The notes: a model not told the origin generated them from the letters alone. A DNA stretch of 64,000 nt from Pandoraea cepalis (GCF_902459665.1 NZ_CABPSL010000015.1:62001-126000); one strand, 5' to 3'. Positions 26,458 to 35,740 are shown, counted from the stretch's first letter. Numbers and translations: made by a program.

Positions 26458-27852
26458 TCAGGTCCGCCTGATCGCAAAACTTGCAAGGTATTTGGCCGGG
26501 TTGGCAGGGTCGTATTCACGGCCCATCACTGAGAATTTCCGCATCCCGCCAGCCAACGCATCGTGGTCGACTTCCTGCCCCAGTGCCTTCATTTGCGCAC
26601 TTGCATCCGTAAGCAAGAACACCTTCTTGGCAAGGTCATCGTAGGAAATTTGCTTCTTGATGTAGCCCCACCGCTGCATTTGCGTGAGCATCCAGGTGGC
26701 CATCGAGTACCATGGAAGCGGTTGAAAATCCGTTCGATCTGGCTGATCACGCACATTTCCGAGCCCATCGGCGTAGTGGCCACTGAGCGCTTGCAGAATG
26801 ACCGATTCCGGCTGGTTCAGATAGTTTGGCGTCGCGATGGCGCGCGCGATCGCAGGACGGTTCTCTAACTTGTGAGCGCTCGCGGACGCCTTCAGCAACG
26901 CACGGTATAACGCTACGAATGTGTTCGGGTTCTGGTCAATGAAGCCCTGCGCTACACCGAACGCACAGCACGGGTGCCCGTCCCAGATGTCGCGCGACAA
27001 GATGTGAATGAAACCCACCTGGTCATACACAGCACGTTGATTGAAGGGATCCGGTCCGAGGAACCCATCAATGTTGCCGGCCCTCAGATTGGCGATCATT
27101 TCCGCAGGCGGAGTCACGCGGAGCTGAACATCACGGTCGGGGTCAAGTCCATGCTCCGCCAGGTAGTAGCGGAGCAGGAAGTTGTGCATGGAATACTCGA
27201 ACGGAATGGCGAACTTGAAGCCCTTCCAGTGCTTCGGGTCCCGGTTGTCCTTATGCTTCAGCGCCAACGTGATGGCCTGGCCGTTGACGTTCTGAATAGC
27301 TGCGACTCGCATGGGCTGGGCGGAAGACCCAAGCCCCATGGAAATAGCGAGCGGCATCGGTGCCAGGAAATGCGACGCGTCGAGCTCGTGATTAAGCATC
27401 TGGTCTCGAACCAGCGCCCAACCGGCCGTCTTGCGAAGCGAGACGTTGAGACCCTGCTCCCGATAGAAGCCCATGGGATCCGCCATGATCAGCGGTGTGG
27501 CGCAGTTGATCGGGATGAAACCTATCTTCAGGTCCTTCTTCTCCATAGGACGCCTTTCTTCCGCCATCGCCTGAAGGTCGGCCAATGGGAGCACGCTGGC
27601 AATGGCGGCACGTGCGGCGTTGATGCCGACCGCACGAAGGAATCGCCGGCGCAGCGCGTCGTGGGGGAACAGCGCCCTGACAGCTGCCATTTCGAGGAAA
27701 TGGCGCGACTGGACGTCTTCATCGTGCACTGGGGGGCGAGCGACAACGCTGCTGCGGGCATCGTGTTCGTCCTGACTGGCGTGCATGCCGCATGAGCAGC
27801 GCTCCAGCGAGTGGTCTGCGCTATACGGACGATACGGATTTTCATCTTTCAT
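26458..27852 (-). CDS. cynA: ABC transporter substrate-binding protein, CmpA/NrtA/CynA type
   Basis: The binding protein of the nitrate/bicarbonate/cyanate importer family has 464 residues from the ATG at 27852, which follows AGGTG; an open frame continues 21 codons upstream. The binding fold starts around residue 107 (DLKIGFIPINCATPLIMADPMGFYREQGLNV). A twin-arginine-like RRRFLRAVG lies at residues 68-76, before a hydrophobic stretch, so export is probably by Tat. It is preceded by an unusual hydrophilic extension bearing CSCGMHASQDEH, a Cys/His cluster seen in some family members. The bound anion is inferred from cynS. Confidence 0.88.
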   Translation of the reverse strand: MKDENPYRPYSADHSLERCSCGMHASQDEHDARSSVVARPPVHDEDVQSRHFLEMAAVRALFPHDALRRRFLRAVGINAARAAIASVLPLADLQAMAEERRPMEKKDLKIGFIPINCATPLIMADPMGFYREQGLNVSLRKTAGWALVRDQMLNHELDASHFLAPMPLAISMGLGSSAQPMRVAAIQNVNGQAITLALKHKDNRDPKHWKGFKFAIPFEYSMHNFLLRYYLAEHGLDPDRDVQLRVTPPAEMIANLRAGNIDGFLGPDPFNQRAVYDQVGFIHILSRDIWDGHPCCAFGVAQGFIDQNPNTFVALYRALLKASASAHKLENRPAIARAIATPNYLNQPESVILQALSGHYADGLGNVRDQPDRTDFQPLPWYSMATWMLTQMQRWGYIKKQISYDDLAKKVFLLTDASAQMKALGQEVDHDALAGGMRKFSVMGREYDPANPAKYLASFAIRRT

Positions 27853-27911
27853 GTTCGACGCACCTGGTTTGATTCGGACTCGGGTTAGCCGCCCTAGGGG
27901 CAGCAAGGCAT

Positions 27912-29267
27912 TCAAGCGACAAGCCGCTGCTGTGCGAAACCCGCTTCGATGCGGGCAATGACTCGACCATCGAGGCGCTGCTCAATCCGAATTTGACCCT
28001 CTCGATCTTCGGGAGCACCCCACGTACCCGTGGCGCTCGGGACGCCGTGGATAACGATGGGGAAAGCCTTCGTTTTCAGACGAATCAGCGGCGTGCTGTG
28101 AACATAACCGGCATGCTCGCGGTTGAGCACGTGATGCGAAAGCGCCCCCGCTTGCCGCACGATCGGCTCGATGAATCGGCATGGCACGCCGGCAACGCTG
28201 ATGCAATCGCCAATCGCATAAATGTCTTCGATGCTTGTCTGCATCGTGTGCGGATCGATTACGATGCCTCGATCAAACGCGAGCCCGGCCATTTTCGCGA
28301 GGCGGGTCTCAGTGACGAGCCCCGTCGCAGCGACGACTTCATCAACGCGAATTTGCTCGCCGCCTTGCATTTGAATGATCCTTTGGCCGTTGTCCGCTTT
28401 CTCGATCCTCTCGATGCGACGCCCCCCCAAGAATCTGACACCCGCATCCTGTAGGCCCGTCAGGAGCCTGTCAGAGACGACCGCTGGAACCAGACTGGCC
28501 AGCGGGCCGAGGTTGATATCGATTAGCGACACGGCATGGCCTGCACGCGCAAAATCCTCCGCGAGTTCGCACCCAATCATCCCCGCACCGACGATCGCAA
28601 CGGTCTTTTTCGCGCCATCCAGGCGTGCCTGAATCCCCGACCATCCCGCCAAATCATTGACACGCCAACATAGCGAGGCCGGCATTTGCTCCGGTAGTGC
28701 AGGGCGCGCGCCCTGCGCGATCGCGAGCTTCGTATAGCGAAGTGCACCTCGCGTGGTACGTACCTGTTTGATGGACGGAGAAATGCCGACGACAAACGTT
28801 TCTGTCATCAGACGCACATTAAGGCGCCGAGCTGCATTGACGGCCGACTCCCGAACCAGATCGGCAGGCTTCAGGCTGCGCCCGAGTGCGACGGACAGTT
28901 CCGGCTTGAGGTATCTGTCGCCGTTGCATGCGGTCACGAGCGTAATAGGTACAGCGGGGTCGAGCGCACGCAACGCCTCTGCCGCACTCCAACCGGCAAT
29001 GCCACCGCCCACGATCACGACGCCGAGCTCACGTGTCGGCGTAACGACCGCGGCATCGTCCGAGCGTGCAGTGCGCTCCAACGGTTCGTAAGGCTCGAAA
29101 TCCGCCTTGACAACGCCACAGAGCGGACAAGCCCAGTCCTCCGGAATGTCCTCAAATCTCGTCCCCGGTTCAAGCCCGCTATCGGGATCGCCCAATGCCT
29201 CGTCGTAAATCAAGCCGCAGGCGCGACAGAGGAATTGCCGCCACGGCAAATTCGTCGGGGTGCTCAT
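27912..29267 (-). CDS. Rubredoxin fused to FAD-dependent NAD(P)H:rubredoxin reductase
   Basis: Residues 10-55 are a rubredoxin with Fe ligands C14, C17, C47 and C50 (CRACG ... CPLCG, with [19 protein letters not shown] between). From about residue 80 follows a two-dinucleotide-binding oxidoreductase: FAD motif [20 protein letters not shown](P)H motif [21 protein letters not shown] and the FAD-contacting IYAIGDC. It should pass electrons from NAD(P)H through FAD to its own iron centre and on to a partner, most simply the flavoprotein encoded upstream. The start ATG follows GAGGAGG and overlaps that gene's stop by 4 bases. Confidence 0.9.
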   Translation of the reverse strand: MSTPTNLPWRQFLCRACGLIYDEALGDPDSGLEPGTRFEDIPEDWACPLCGVVKADFEPYEPLERTARSDDAAVVTPTRELGVVIVGGGIAGWSAAEALRALDPAVPITLVTACNGDRYLKPELSVALGRSLKPADLVRESAVNAARRLNVRLMTETFVVGISPSIKQVRTTRGALRYTKLAIAQGARPALPEQMPASLCWRVNDLAGWSGIQARLDGAKKTVAIVGAGMIGCELAEDFARAGHAVSLIDINLGPLASLVPAVVSDRLLTGLQDAGVRFLGGRRIERIEKADNGQRIIQMQGGEQIRVDEVVAATGLVTETRLAKMAGLAFDRGIVIDPHTMQTSIEDIYAIGDCISVAGVPCRFIEPIVRQAGALSHHVLNREHAGYVHSTPLIRLKTKAFPIVIHGVPSATGTWGAPEDREGQIRIEQRLDGRVIARIEAGFAQQRLVA

Positions 29268-30403
29268 TCGGGGACCTCCTCTTTCGACAGACGAGCCATC
29301 TCCCAACGCAGGTGCTTGATGGCAGGCGTTACGATCGCGACGAACTGAGCCTCGCGAATACGGCGTTGCGGCGCAGCGCTCATAAGGTAGCCGCGCGCGC
29401 CCTGATGCATAAGCGCCGAATTCGCAGCACGTAATGCCAGTTGCGCGCCTTGTACGCGCGCGTCCAGCACATGAAGTAGATAGTCTTTGCTGCCGTCGTA
29501 TGGCGTTTGCGCGAGCTTGGCGACGCGACTCCACAGCTCGTCGTACTCCGCCTGAAGCTCGGCCGGACCGTCTTCCAGAAATTGGTTGACGTGACCAAGG
29601 ACTGGCTCGACTTCGCGGATAGAGTCGATGCTGCCCTGTGCAATGCCCATTGCCATCCCGGCTTGCAGCAACACAAATACAGCACGTATCTTCGCAATGA
29701 GAGGACGAGCAGGATCTGCGATCATTGCGGCGTCGCCGACAAAGTAGTTGTCGAGGCGCACGCCCCAGGTGCTGGTTCCTTCCATGCCCGAAAATTCCGG
29801 GCATTGGCGCAATACGACCTCGGGCGTCAGCTTCAGCAGGAACATGATCTCGTGCGACACCGAGCCATCGTCGCGGAACACGCCTGCCATGGCGCCGCAG
29901 TAATGTCCCGGCGCGATATGACTTACCCACGGCAGTGCGCCGCTAACGTGATATCCGCCGGGCACCTTCACTGCGCGTAGCAGTATCTTTTCGATGCCGG
30001 CAATTGCTTTCATCGGGTTCGAAAGCGCCGTGCCCCCGAAGGTACGCCCCATCGTGTGATCGTCGAGCAGTTCGCCAGTCAGCGCAGGATTGCCGGATTG
30101 CTCCATGTAAAGCCCACAGACGTCATGTGCCCATGTGAGAAATCCCGTCGACCCACAACGGCGACTCACAGCGCGCATAGCGTCCAGCGCCAGGCCAACC
30201 CGACGACCGCCTCGCTCGAGGTGCGCGCCGAACGCGCCTGCGGTGCCGAGCGACCCCAGGATTTCGAGCGGGTAATGACCCTCATCAATACGATGCGCGG
30301 CTTCCGCGAGCGGGCCGTCGGAGATGGCCGTCACGTTTGCCATGACGTGGGAATCGGTCCACGTCGAATCGATCCGGTCGCCAGGAAATTCAACCGCTTT
30401 CAT
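29264..30403 (-). CDS. Acyl-CoA dehydrogenase-fold flavoprotein of unknown substrate
   Basis: The 379-residue protein has the ACAD fold: helical N domain, central beta domain ([26 protein letters not shown]) and helical C domain ending [20 protein letters not shown]. The segment that carries the catalytic glutamate in medium-chain dehydrogenases (YEGT) reads IVTPAIKHL here, with no acidic residue. An ordinary alpha,beta-dehydrogenation is therefore unlikely, and an oxidase or flavin monooxygenase role, as in other ACAD-fold enzymes (nitroalkane oxidase, DszC, SfnB-like), is more plausible. It is coupled by overlap to the rubredoxin reductase gene. Confidence 0.8.
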   Translation of the reverse strand: MKAVEFPGDRIDSTWTDSHVMANVTAISDGPLAEAAHRIDEGHYPLEILGSLGTAGAFGAHLERGGRRVGLALDAMRAVSRRCGSTGFLTWAHDVCGLYMEQSGNPALTGELLDDHTMGRTFGGTALSNPMKAIAGIEKILLRAVKVPGGYHVSGALPWVSHIAPGHYCGAMAGVFRDDGSVSHEIMFLLKLTPEVVLRQCPEFSGMEGTSTWGVRLDNYFVGDAAMIADPARPLIAKIRAVFVLLQAGMAMGIAQGSIDSIREVEPVLGHVNQFLEDGPAELQAEYDELWSRVAKLAQTPYDGSKDYLLHVLDARVQGAQLALRAANSALMHQGARGYLMSAAPQRRIREAQFVAIVTPAIKHLRWEMARLSKEEVPE

Positions 30404-30447
30404 GATGCGATACTCCCGTTATTCAGTGTGATGGAGCGTGCCGCGGC

Positions 30448-30987
30448 TTACTCCGCGAGCGCGATGCTGAACGGGATGGGATTGCGCATGCTGTTGGCAA
30501 CGGGAGAGAAGTGATTGGCGTGCTTGACGATGTCGTCCAGCGCCTCGCGCGTGGCGTCGCCCTCGATGAGGACCTTCACACGAATTTCCTGGAAGCCCAT
30601 TTGCGCGGGTTGGCGTTCGGCGCCACCAGCGCCCCACGCGGCGGTATTGCCGATGTCGGCTTCCAGGAAGATTTCGAGACGCGAAAGCTTGACCTGGCGG
30701 TAGGTCGCCACCGCCGTAATGCCGACGCTCAGGCAACCGCCCAGCGCCGAGAGCGCGATCTCGCCCGGCGCAGGCACCGTGTTTTCACCGAAGAGATGGA
30801 CCGGCTCGTCCACGACGACCGGGTTGTGGGTGCCTACATAGCTCCACGAGCGGAACTGCCCCTGCATGACCGTATGGACCTTGTTGCTGCCCTTGCGCTC
30901 GGGATTTTCACGGCCGGCGGCGGCAAACTTCAGAAGGCCTTCGCGGTCGATGGGGCGCAGGTAGGTGGTGACGGTTTCGGTACTCAA
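30448..30987 (-). CDS. OsmC-family protein lacking the second peroxidatic cysteine
   Basis: This OsmC/Ohr-fold protein has 179 residues. C85 (LGGCLSVGI) occupies the first active-site cysteine position, but the second conserved cysteine (usually HxxCPV) is replaced by serine in HANHFSPVANS, so canonical hydroperoxide reduction is unlikely. The start is a TTG at 30985-30987 behind AGGAGA. It is the first gene downstream of the sigma-54 promoter at 31060-31074. Its role in the cyanate operon is unknown; it could bind or detoxify a reactive intermediate. Confidence 0.82.
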   Translation of the reverse strand: MSTETVTTYLRPIDREGLLKFAAAGRENPERKGSNKVHTVMQGQFRSWSYVGTHNPVVVDEPVHLFGENTVPAPGEIALSALGGCLSVGITAVATYRQVKLSRLEIFLEADIGNTAAWGAGGAERQPAQMGFQEIRVKVLIEGDATREALDDIVKHANHFSPVANSMRNPIPFSIALAE

Positions 30988-31059
30988 GGTAATTCTCCTG
31001 GTGACAGACGTGGCATATGAGCCGGATGAAACGATCTGCGAGATCGCACATCCATCAAA

Positions 31060-31074
31060 GCAACGACCGTGCCA
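31060..31074 (-). promoter_or_regulatory. Sigma-54 (-24/-12) promoter of the cyanate/redox operon
   Basis: Read on the minus strand, TGGCACGGTCGTTGC matches the sigma-54 consensus TGGCACG-N4-TTGC exactly, with the invariant GG and GC correctly spaced. It lies 73 bases upstream of the OsmC-like gene and just downstream of a gene for a sigma-54 activator, whose binding repeats lie about 90-120 bases upstream. Confidence 0.88.
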
Positions 31075-31163
31075 GGACGGGGTAAAAATCTATAGGGTGC
31101 TGTATTTCTTATATTTTTTATGGCCGACCACGCTGCAAACCCAATGAGCAGCCAATCCCGAAT

Positions 31164-31192
31164 TGTTGACAATGTCGACAATTTGTCGAACA
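31164..31192. promoter_or_regulatory. Probable activator (UAS) repeats for the CynF-like regulator
   Basis: Three near-identical units occur in a row: TGTTGACA (31164-31171), TGTCGACA (31173-31180, a perfect palindrome) and TGTCGAACA (31184-31192). They lie about 90-120 bases upstream of the -24 element, the normal distance for enhancer-binding proteins that loop DNA. They sit between the regulator gene's stop and the promoter. Confidence 0.6.
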
Positions 31193-31205
31193 TTGTCGGT
31201 CGTAT

Positions 31206-32789
31206 TTAGCCGCAAATTTTCTGCCAGCGATACGAGAACTGACGGGGCGTCAACCCGAGGCGTTGCGCTGCTCGCGACTTGTTGCCGCCAGCCGCGCGCA
31301 ATGCCTGACGCAGTTCATCTGCCGAATGTGAGTCGTTCGCCATGTACTGACGCACCCCTTCCGGAATTTGAACCGTCTGCTGCAGAGTCGAACCGGGAGT
31401 CTCGAACAGTGGCGCCGGTTCCGCTGCGGGTAGAAACCGTTCAACATCGTCCGAATGGAGTATTGGCCTGTCGGCGAGCAGCACGACGCGTTCGATAAAA
31501 TTCGAAAGTTCGCGGATATTGCCAGGCCATTGATGGTCCTCGAGCCTTGCGAGTGCATCGGGCGCAAGATTGACGTTGCGCTGGTTTGCCTGGTTTGTAC
31601 GGCTGAGAAAATGCAGTGCCAAAGCGCGAATGTCACCTTTGCGCTCGGCTAACGACGGAAGACGAATGGGGATAACGTTGAGTCTGTAGTACAGATCCTG
31701 TCTGAACAGGCCGTTCGCAACATCGGTTTCCAGGCTTCTGTTCGTCGCTGCCACAAGCCTGACGTCCACCTTGATTTCACGCTTCCCACCCAGCCGGGTT
31801 ATCGTTCCCTCCTGCAATGTACGAAGCAGCTTTCCCTGCAACGTGAGAGGCAGCTCACCGATTTCGTCAAGGAAGATCGTCCCTGAAGACGCCTGTTCGA
31901 AAAGCCCCTCTCGCACACCGGTCGCACCCGTAAACGCGCCCCGCTCGTAGCCAAACAATTCGGATTCGAAAAGCGTGTCGGGGATTGCGGCACAGTTCAC
32001 CTTTATGAACGGCTTGTCACGGCGTTGACCCGACAAGTGCAGTGCTCTGGCGAACAGCTCCTTGCCGGTGCCTGAATCGCCGAGCAGCAAGACACTCGCC
32101 GATGCATCCGAGACTCGCTCCAGCTCCGAAATCGCTTTAAGCAGCGCGGGCGAAGTCCCCACGATTCCGTACTTCGCGCTCTCATGCTCAAGCGCGTGCA
32201 TCAACATCTCGTTCTGCTCTTCGAGTGCGCGAGTCTTTGCCTTCATCATCGAATCAAGATGAAGAAGGTGGCCGGCCAGTGTCGACAAGATCCGCAAAAT
32301 AGACACGTCGCTCGATAATGCACGATTGCGGACACGAATTCGATGGCACGCCAGGACGCCGATGCTTCGATCCTCAATTCGGATGGGGAGCGCGATAAAC
32401 GACACGGGCCCCGGCGGAAGGCGGTCTCGTGTAACCGCCCGCGCAAGAAAGACATCGTCTCGATCGATGTCCTGCACGATCGTCAACTGGCCATGGCGCA
32501 GTACATGCCCCGTTATGCCTTCACCGACCTTGTAGCGCCCGCGTTCGATTTCGTCCGGCTTGAGGCCATACGCATATTGGATTCTGCAACTGTCAGTCGC
32601 ACCATCGTCCAGAAGCACGATGCGCCCACGGTTCAGCCCGAGGAGCTCGGACATCAGATGGAGCGTTTCACGAAGAATGACGTCCGGCGATAGCCCTTTG
32701 CCTACGAGGCTCATTATTTGTTGGAGAAGGAGCATCTCCTGCTCTCTCCAGAATGCCGGCGAATCGCTTTCACTATGCTGGGAACTCAT
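31206..32789 (-). CDS. cynF: Sigma-54-dependent activator with GAF domain (CynF-like)
   Basis: An N-terminal GAF sensor (about residues 20-175) precedes the AAA+ domain with Walker A GDSGTGKE (237-244), the sigma-54-contacting GAFTGA loop (284-289) and Walker B GTIFLDEIGELP. A C-terminal Fis-type helix-turn-helix (AGGNKSRAAQRLGLTPRQFSYRWQK) ends the chain at 527 residues. From memory, the cyanate operon of Pseudomonas pseudoalcaligenes CECT5344 is led by a sigma-54 activator gene named cynF. The same order here, followed by UAS repeats and a consensus -24/-12 promoter, supports that assignment. The ligand of the GAF domain is unknown. Confidence 0.85.
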   Translation of the reverse strand: MSSQHSESDSPAFWREQEMLLLQQIMSLVGKGLSPDVILRETLHLMSELLGLNRGRIVLLDDGATDSCRIQYAYGLKPDEIERGRYKVGEGITGHVLRHGQLTIVQDIDRDDVFLARAVTRDRLPPGPVSFIALPIRIEDRSIGVLACHRIRVRNRALSSDVSILRILSTLAGHLLHLDSMMKAKTRALEEQNEMLMHALEHESAKYGIVGTSPALLKAISELERVSDASASVLLLGDSGTGKELFARALHLSGQRRDKPFIKVNCAAIPDTLFESELFGYERGAFTGATGVREGLFEQASSGTIFLDEIGELPLTLQGKLLRTLQEGTITRLGGKREIKVDVRLVAATNRSLETDVANGLFRQDLYYRLNVIPIRLPSLAERKGDIRALALHFLSRTNQANQRNVNLAPDALARLEDHQWPGNIRELSNFIERVVLLADRPILHSDDVERFLPAAEPAPLFETPGSTLQQTVQIPEGVRQYMANDSHSADELRQALRAAGGNKSRAAQRLGLTPRQFSYRWQKICG

Positions 32790-33134
32790 CTGGCCACCCG
32801 TGAGATAACAGATCCCATCATAAGATCAACCCGGGCATGAAACATATTCGTGGGCCGAATTCGCCAGCGATGTATGCGCACTCATTCAATAGGGGAAGTA
32901 ACGAGGCGAGGGCGCCTGGTTAGGGGGGAATAACGCCGGCCAGACTATGGCTCGATTTTCGGCAAGACGATGGGGGAACCCATATCTCGCGCCCGGCCGT
33001 CCACCTTTTGATGTCTTCTTCCAATGCCTAGCTCATCGTCTGAACCTCGAAAATGACGTGAGCGGGTTCTCACTGGGTCAATACATGAACTACCTCCCGA
33101 TAGTTCATGTATTTGTCCGCACCCCCAATCGAAC
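32790..33134. other. Gene-free stretch between the cynF-like and aldehyde dehydrogenase genes
   Basis: No supportable gene was found in these 345 bases. The right end holds the perfect inverted repeat at 33080-33113. The left part must contain the cynF promoter, but no clear boxes stand out. Confidence 0.6.
33080..33113 (-). terminator. Perfect 13-base inverted repeat after the aldehyde dehydrogenase gene
   Basis: AATACATGAACTA (33080-33092) and TAGTTCATGTATT (33101-33113) are exact inverse complements around an 8-base spacer. It lies 21 bases beyond the aldehyde dehydrogenase stop, so a transcript hairpin ending that mRNA is the simplest reading. The stem is AT-rich and lacks a clear T-run, so an operator or recombination site is not excluded. 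Confidence 0.5.
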
Positions 33135-34523
33135 CTATTGGGCGGCCTCCGCCAACCCAGCCATCAGCACATACTTCACTTGAACATACTCTTCGATGCC
33201 GTAATAGCCTCCTTCCCGACCATAGCCCGACTGCTTGACCCCGCCAAACGGAACGGAAGCCGTACCCACCGAGCCTGAGTTCAGGATCACCATGCCTGCC
33301 TCGATGTCGCGCGAGAGGCGAAATGCCCGCCCGAGATCGCGGGTAAATGCGTAAGCGACCAGACCGTATTCGGTGGCGTTCGCACGCGCAATCACCTCCT
33401 TCTCGGAGGCGAATGTGTAAACCGGGAATACCGGGCCGAAGAGTTCCGTCGAGCAGATATCCATGTCGTCGGCGACGTTCGTGAGGATGGTCGGCGCATA
33501 GAAGAGACCACCGTTGTCGTGTCGCCGCCCACCGAGCAACGTTTTCGCACCGCTCTTTTGCGCCTGCTCGACGAGCCGAGACACCTTGTCGAGTGCCGCC
33601 TGATTGATCAGAGGCCCCACTACGAAGTCGGGCTGTAATCCCTGGTCGACACGGATTCGCTCGACGGCTTCCGTCAGGCGCTGCACAAAGCGATCGTGAA
33701 TGCCGGCCTGCACGTAGATGCGGTTTGGCGAGATACAGACCTGTCCAGAGTTGCGTAGTTTTGCCGCAACGAGCCCTGAAATTGCCTGTTCGATGTCTGC
33801 ATCATCGAACACGATGAACGGCGCGTTGCCACCGAGTTCCATCGTCAGCTTTTTCAGCGTATCTGCGCTTTGCCGAGCGAGCAGCCGGCCGATTTTGGTC
33901 GATCCGGTGAACGAAATCTTCCGGATGCGCGAGTCGCTGGTCATCATGCCGCCGATGGACGCAGGGTCGCCCGTCACCATTTCAAAAACACCCTCGGGAA
34001 TGCCGGCGCGCCTTGCGTATTCAAGCAACTTATAGGCGGTCAGCGGCGTTTCCTCGGCAGGCTTGATGATGATCGTGCAACCGGCCGCGAGTGCGGTAGC
34101 GACCTTGCGTGCAATCATCATGAACGGAAAATTCCAAGGCGTGATCGACGCTACCGGGCCGATCGGCTCCTTGGTGACCAGCACTGCAGCATCGGCGGCG
34201 TGCGATGGAATCGTATCGCCATACACGCGCCTGGCCTCTTCCGCATACCATTCGATAAAGCCTAGACCATAGTCGATTTCGCCGAGCGCTTCGGTCAGGC
34301 ACTTTCCGTTCTCGCGCGAGATCAGTTCGGCAAAGTCCTGCCTGTCTTGCCTGACCAGCTCGAACCATTTGCGCAGCAAGTCGCTGCGCTGCCTGGCCAG
34401 CTTCCGGGACCATTGAGGAAAAGCAGCGCAGGCGCGATCAATCGCCTCACGCACCTCCTGCTCAGTATGATGCTTGACGTGACCCACCACGCTGCCGTCC
34501 GCGGGATTCCTTACTTCGATCAT
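33135..34523 (-). CDS. NAD(P)-dependent aldehyde dehydrogenase (succinate-semialdehyde dehydrogenase-like)
   Basis: The 462-residue ALDH-family enzyme oxidises an aldehyde to the acid through a thiohemiacetal. N131 (TPWNFP), E229 (TMELGGNAP) and the nucleophile C263 (NSGQVCISPNR) are in place, and FGGVKQSGYGREGG is typical of the GabD/lactaldehyde group. The start ATG at 34523 follows AAGGAT; an open frame continues far upstream but is not coding. It is divergent from an AraC-type regulator. Its substrate is not evident and it may not belong to the cyanate operon. Confidence 0.9.
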   Translation of the reverse strand: MIEVRNPADGSVVGHVKHHTEQEVREAIDRACAAFPQWSRKLARQRSDLLRKWFELVRQDRQDFAELISRENGKCLTEALGEIDYGLGFIEWYAEEARRVYGDTIPSHAADAAVLVTKEPIGPVASITPWNFPFMMIARKVATALAAGCTIIIKPAEETPLTAYKLLEYARRAGIPEGVFEMVTGDPASIGGMMTSDSRIRKISFTGSTKIGRLLARQSADTLKKLTMELGGNAPFIVFDDADIEQAISGLVAAKLRNSGQVCISPNRIYVQAGIHDRFVQRLTEAVERIRVDQGLQPDFVVGPLINQAALDKVSRLVEQAQKSGAKTLLGGRRHDNGGLFYAPTILTNVADDMDICSTELFGPVFPVYTFASEKEVIARANATEYGLVAYAFTRDLGRAFRLSRDIEAGMVILNSGSVGTASVPFGGVKQSGYGREGGYYGIEEYVQVKYVLMAGLAEAAQ

Positions 34524-34789
34524 GAAATATCCTTGAGTCCATGTTGGAAGGGTGATTGTCGTGAGCGGGAAATACACTCGAAGCACGCGAAGTGAGCGAC
34601 GCGCGTCGACCGATGACGCGCCCTCGGCATGACCGCATGCGACAACCTGTGAAAATGTTATGAGCGCGGGACACGGCGGAAAACGCGCATTCGTCTGTGA
34701 TTCTTGCCTGATCCTATGAGTGGCTGGTGCTTTTCCCGACTCGATGCGAAACTGCGCTCGTCGACCGCTAAGGTTTTTTTGTCTCCGCC

Positions 34790-35740
34790 ATGGAATCCGC
34801 ATCGAAACGTCAGGGGCGCGTGCGCCAACAGATGATCGAGTTGTTGCTCGAGCTCGCGCCCAATGAGGGCTATAACCTTTCACCGCTGCCAGATATACGC
34901 TTCCTGCGTTCGAATCGGTCGTTGACCAGAACGCCAGTGCTCTATGAGCCGGGCATCGTGATCGTGTGCCAGGGGCGCAAGCGCGGCTTCTGGGGCGATC
35001 AGGTCTATCTTTACGATGCCCAGCGCTATCTGGTGGTCTCGGTGCCGTTGCCGTTTTCGATGGAGACCGACGCGAGCGAAGCCGAGCCGTTACTGGCGAT
35101 TTATTTACGGCTGGATTTCGGCATTGCCGCCGATTTGCTGCTACAGCTCGAGGAGCACGAAGCGATGACGCCGATGCCACCTCGTGGCATGGCAACCACC
35201 ACGCTCGATATACCGCTGGGGCAGAGCGTCTTGCGCTTTTTGCAAGCCATGTTGAATCCTCTTGAGGCTCAGATCCTCGGGCCGGCGCTGGTGCGGGAAA
35301 TCTATTTCCGGGTTTTCTTGGGCGAGCAGGGCGGCTCGATGCGCGCCGCTTTGAGTCGCCAAGGCAATTTCGGCCGCATTTCCCGCGCGATCCGCAAGAT
35401 TCATACAAATTTTGCGGAACCGTTGACGGTGGAGGAACTCGCCGCCGAAGCGCGCATGAGCGTGCCGACTTTCCATGTGCACTTCAAGGCGGTGACCGAC
35501 ACCTCGCCCCTGCAGTACATCAAGTCCACGCGCTTGCATCAGGCGCGGCTCCTGATGGCGCGGCTCGGCACGACCGCGGCGGCGGCGAGTAGCCAGGTCG
35601 GTTATGAAAGTCCGTCTCAATTCAGTCGCGAGTTCAAGCGGCTGTTCGGCGGCAGCCCATTACAGGAAATCGCGCGCATGAAGCGCAATTTTGCGCTGCC
35701 CGACGAAGGCGCGCCGTCGATTTTTGTATCGTCGCACTAA
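34790..35740 (+). CDS. AraC-family transcriptional regulator
   Basis: The 316-residue protein has an AraC-type N-terminal cupin-like domain (TPVLYEPGIVIVCQGRKRGFWGDQVYLYDAQRYLVV) and a C-terminal pair of helix-turn-helix motifs (LTVEELAAEARMSVPTFHVHFKAVTDTSPLQYIKSTRLHQARLLM; VGYESPSQFSREFKRLFGGSP). This architecture is common in regulators of neighbouring oxidoreductase genes. The divergent aldehyde dehydrogenase gene is the likely target. Confidence 0.9.
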   Translation: MESASKRQGRVRQQMIELLLELAPNEGYNLSPLPDIRFLRSNRSLTRTPVLYEPGIVIVCQGRKRGFWGDQVYLYDAQRYLVVSVPLPFSMETDASEAEPLLAIYLRLDFGIAADLLLQLEEHEAMTPMPPRGMATTTLDIPLGQSVLRFLQAMLNPLEAQILGPALVREIYFRVFLGEQGGSMRAALSRQGNFGRISRAIRKIHTNFAEPLTVEELAAEARMSVPTFHVHFKAVTDTSPLQYIKSTRLHQARLLMARLGTTAAAASSQVGYESPSQFSREFKRLFGGSPLQEIARMKRNFALPDEGAPSIFVSSH

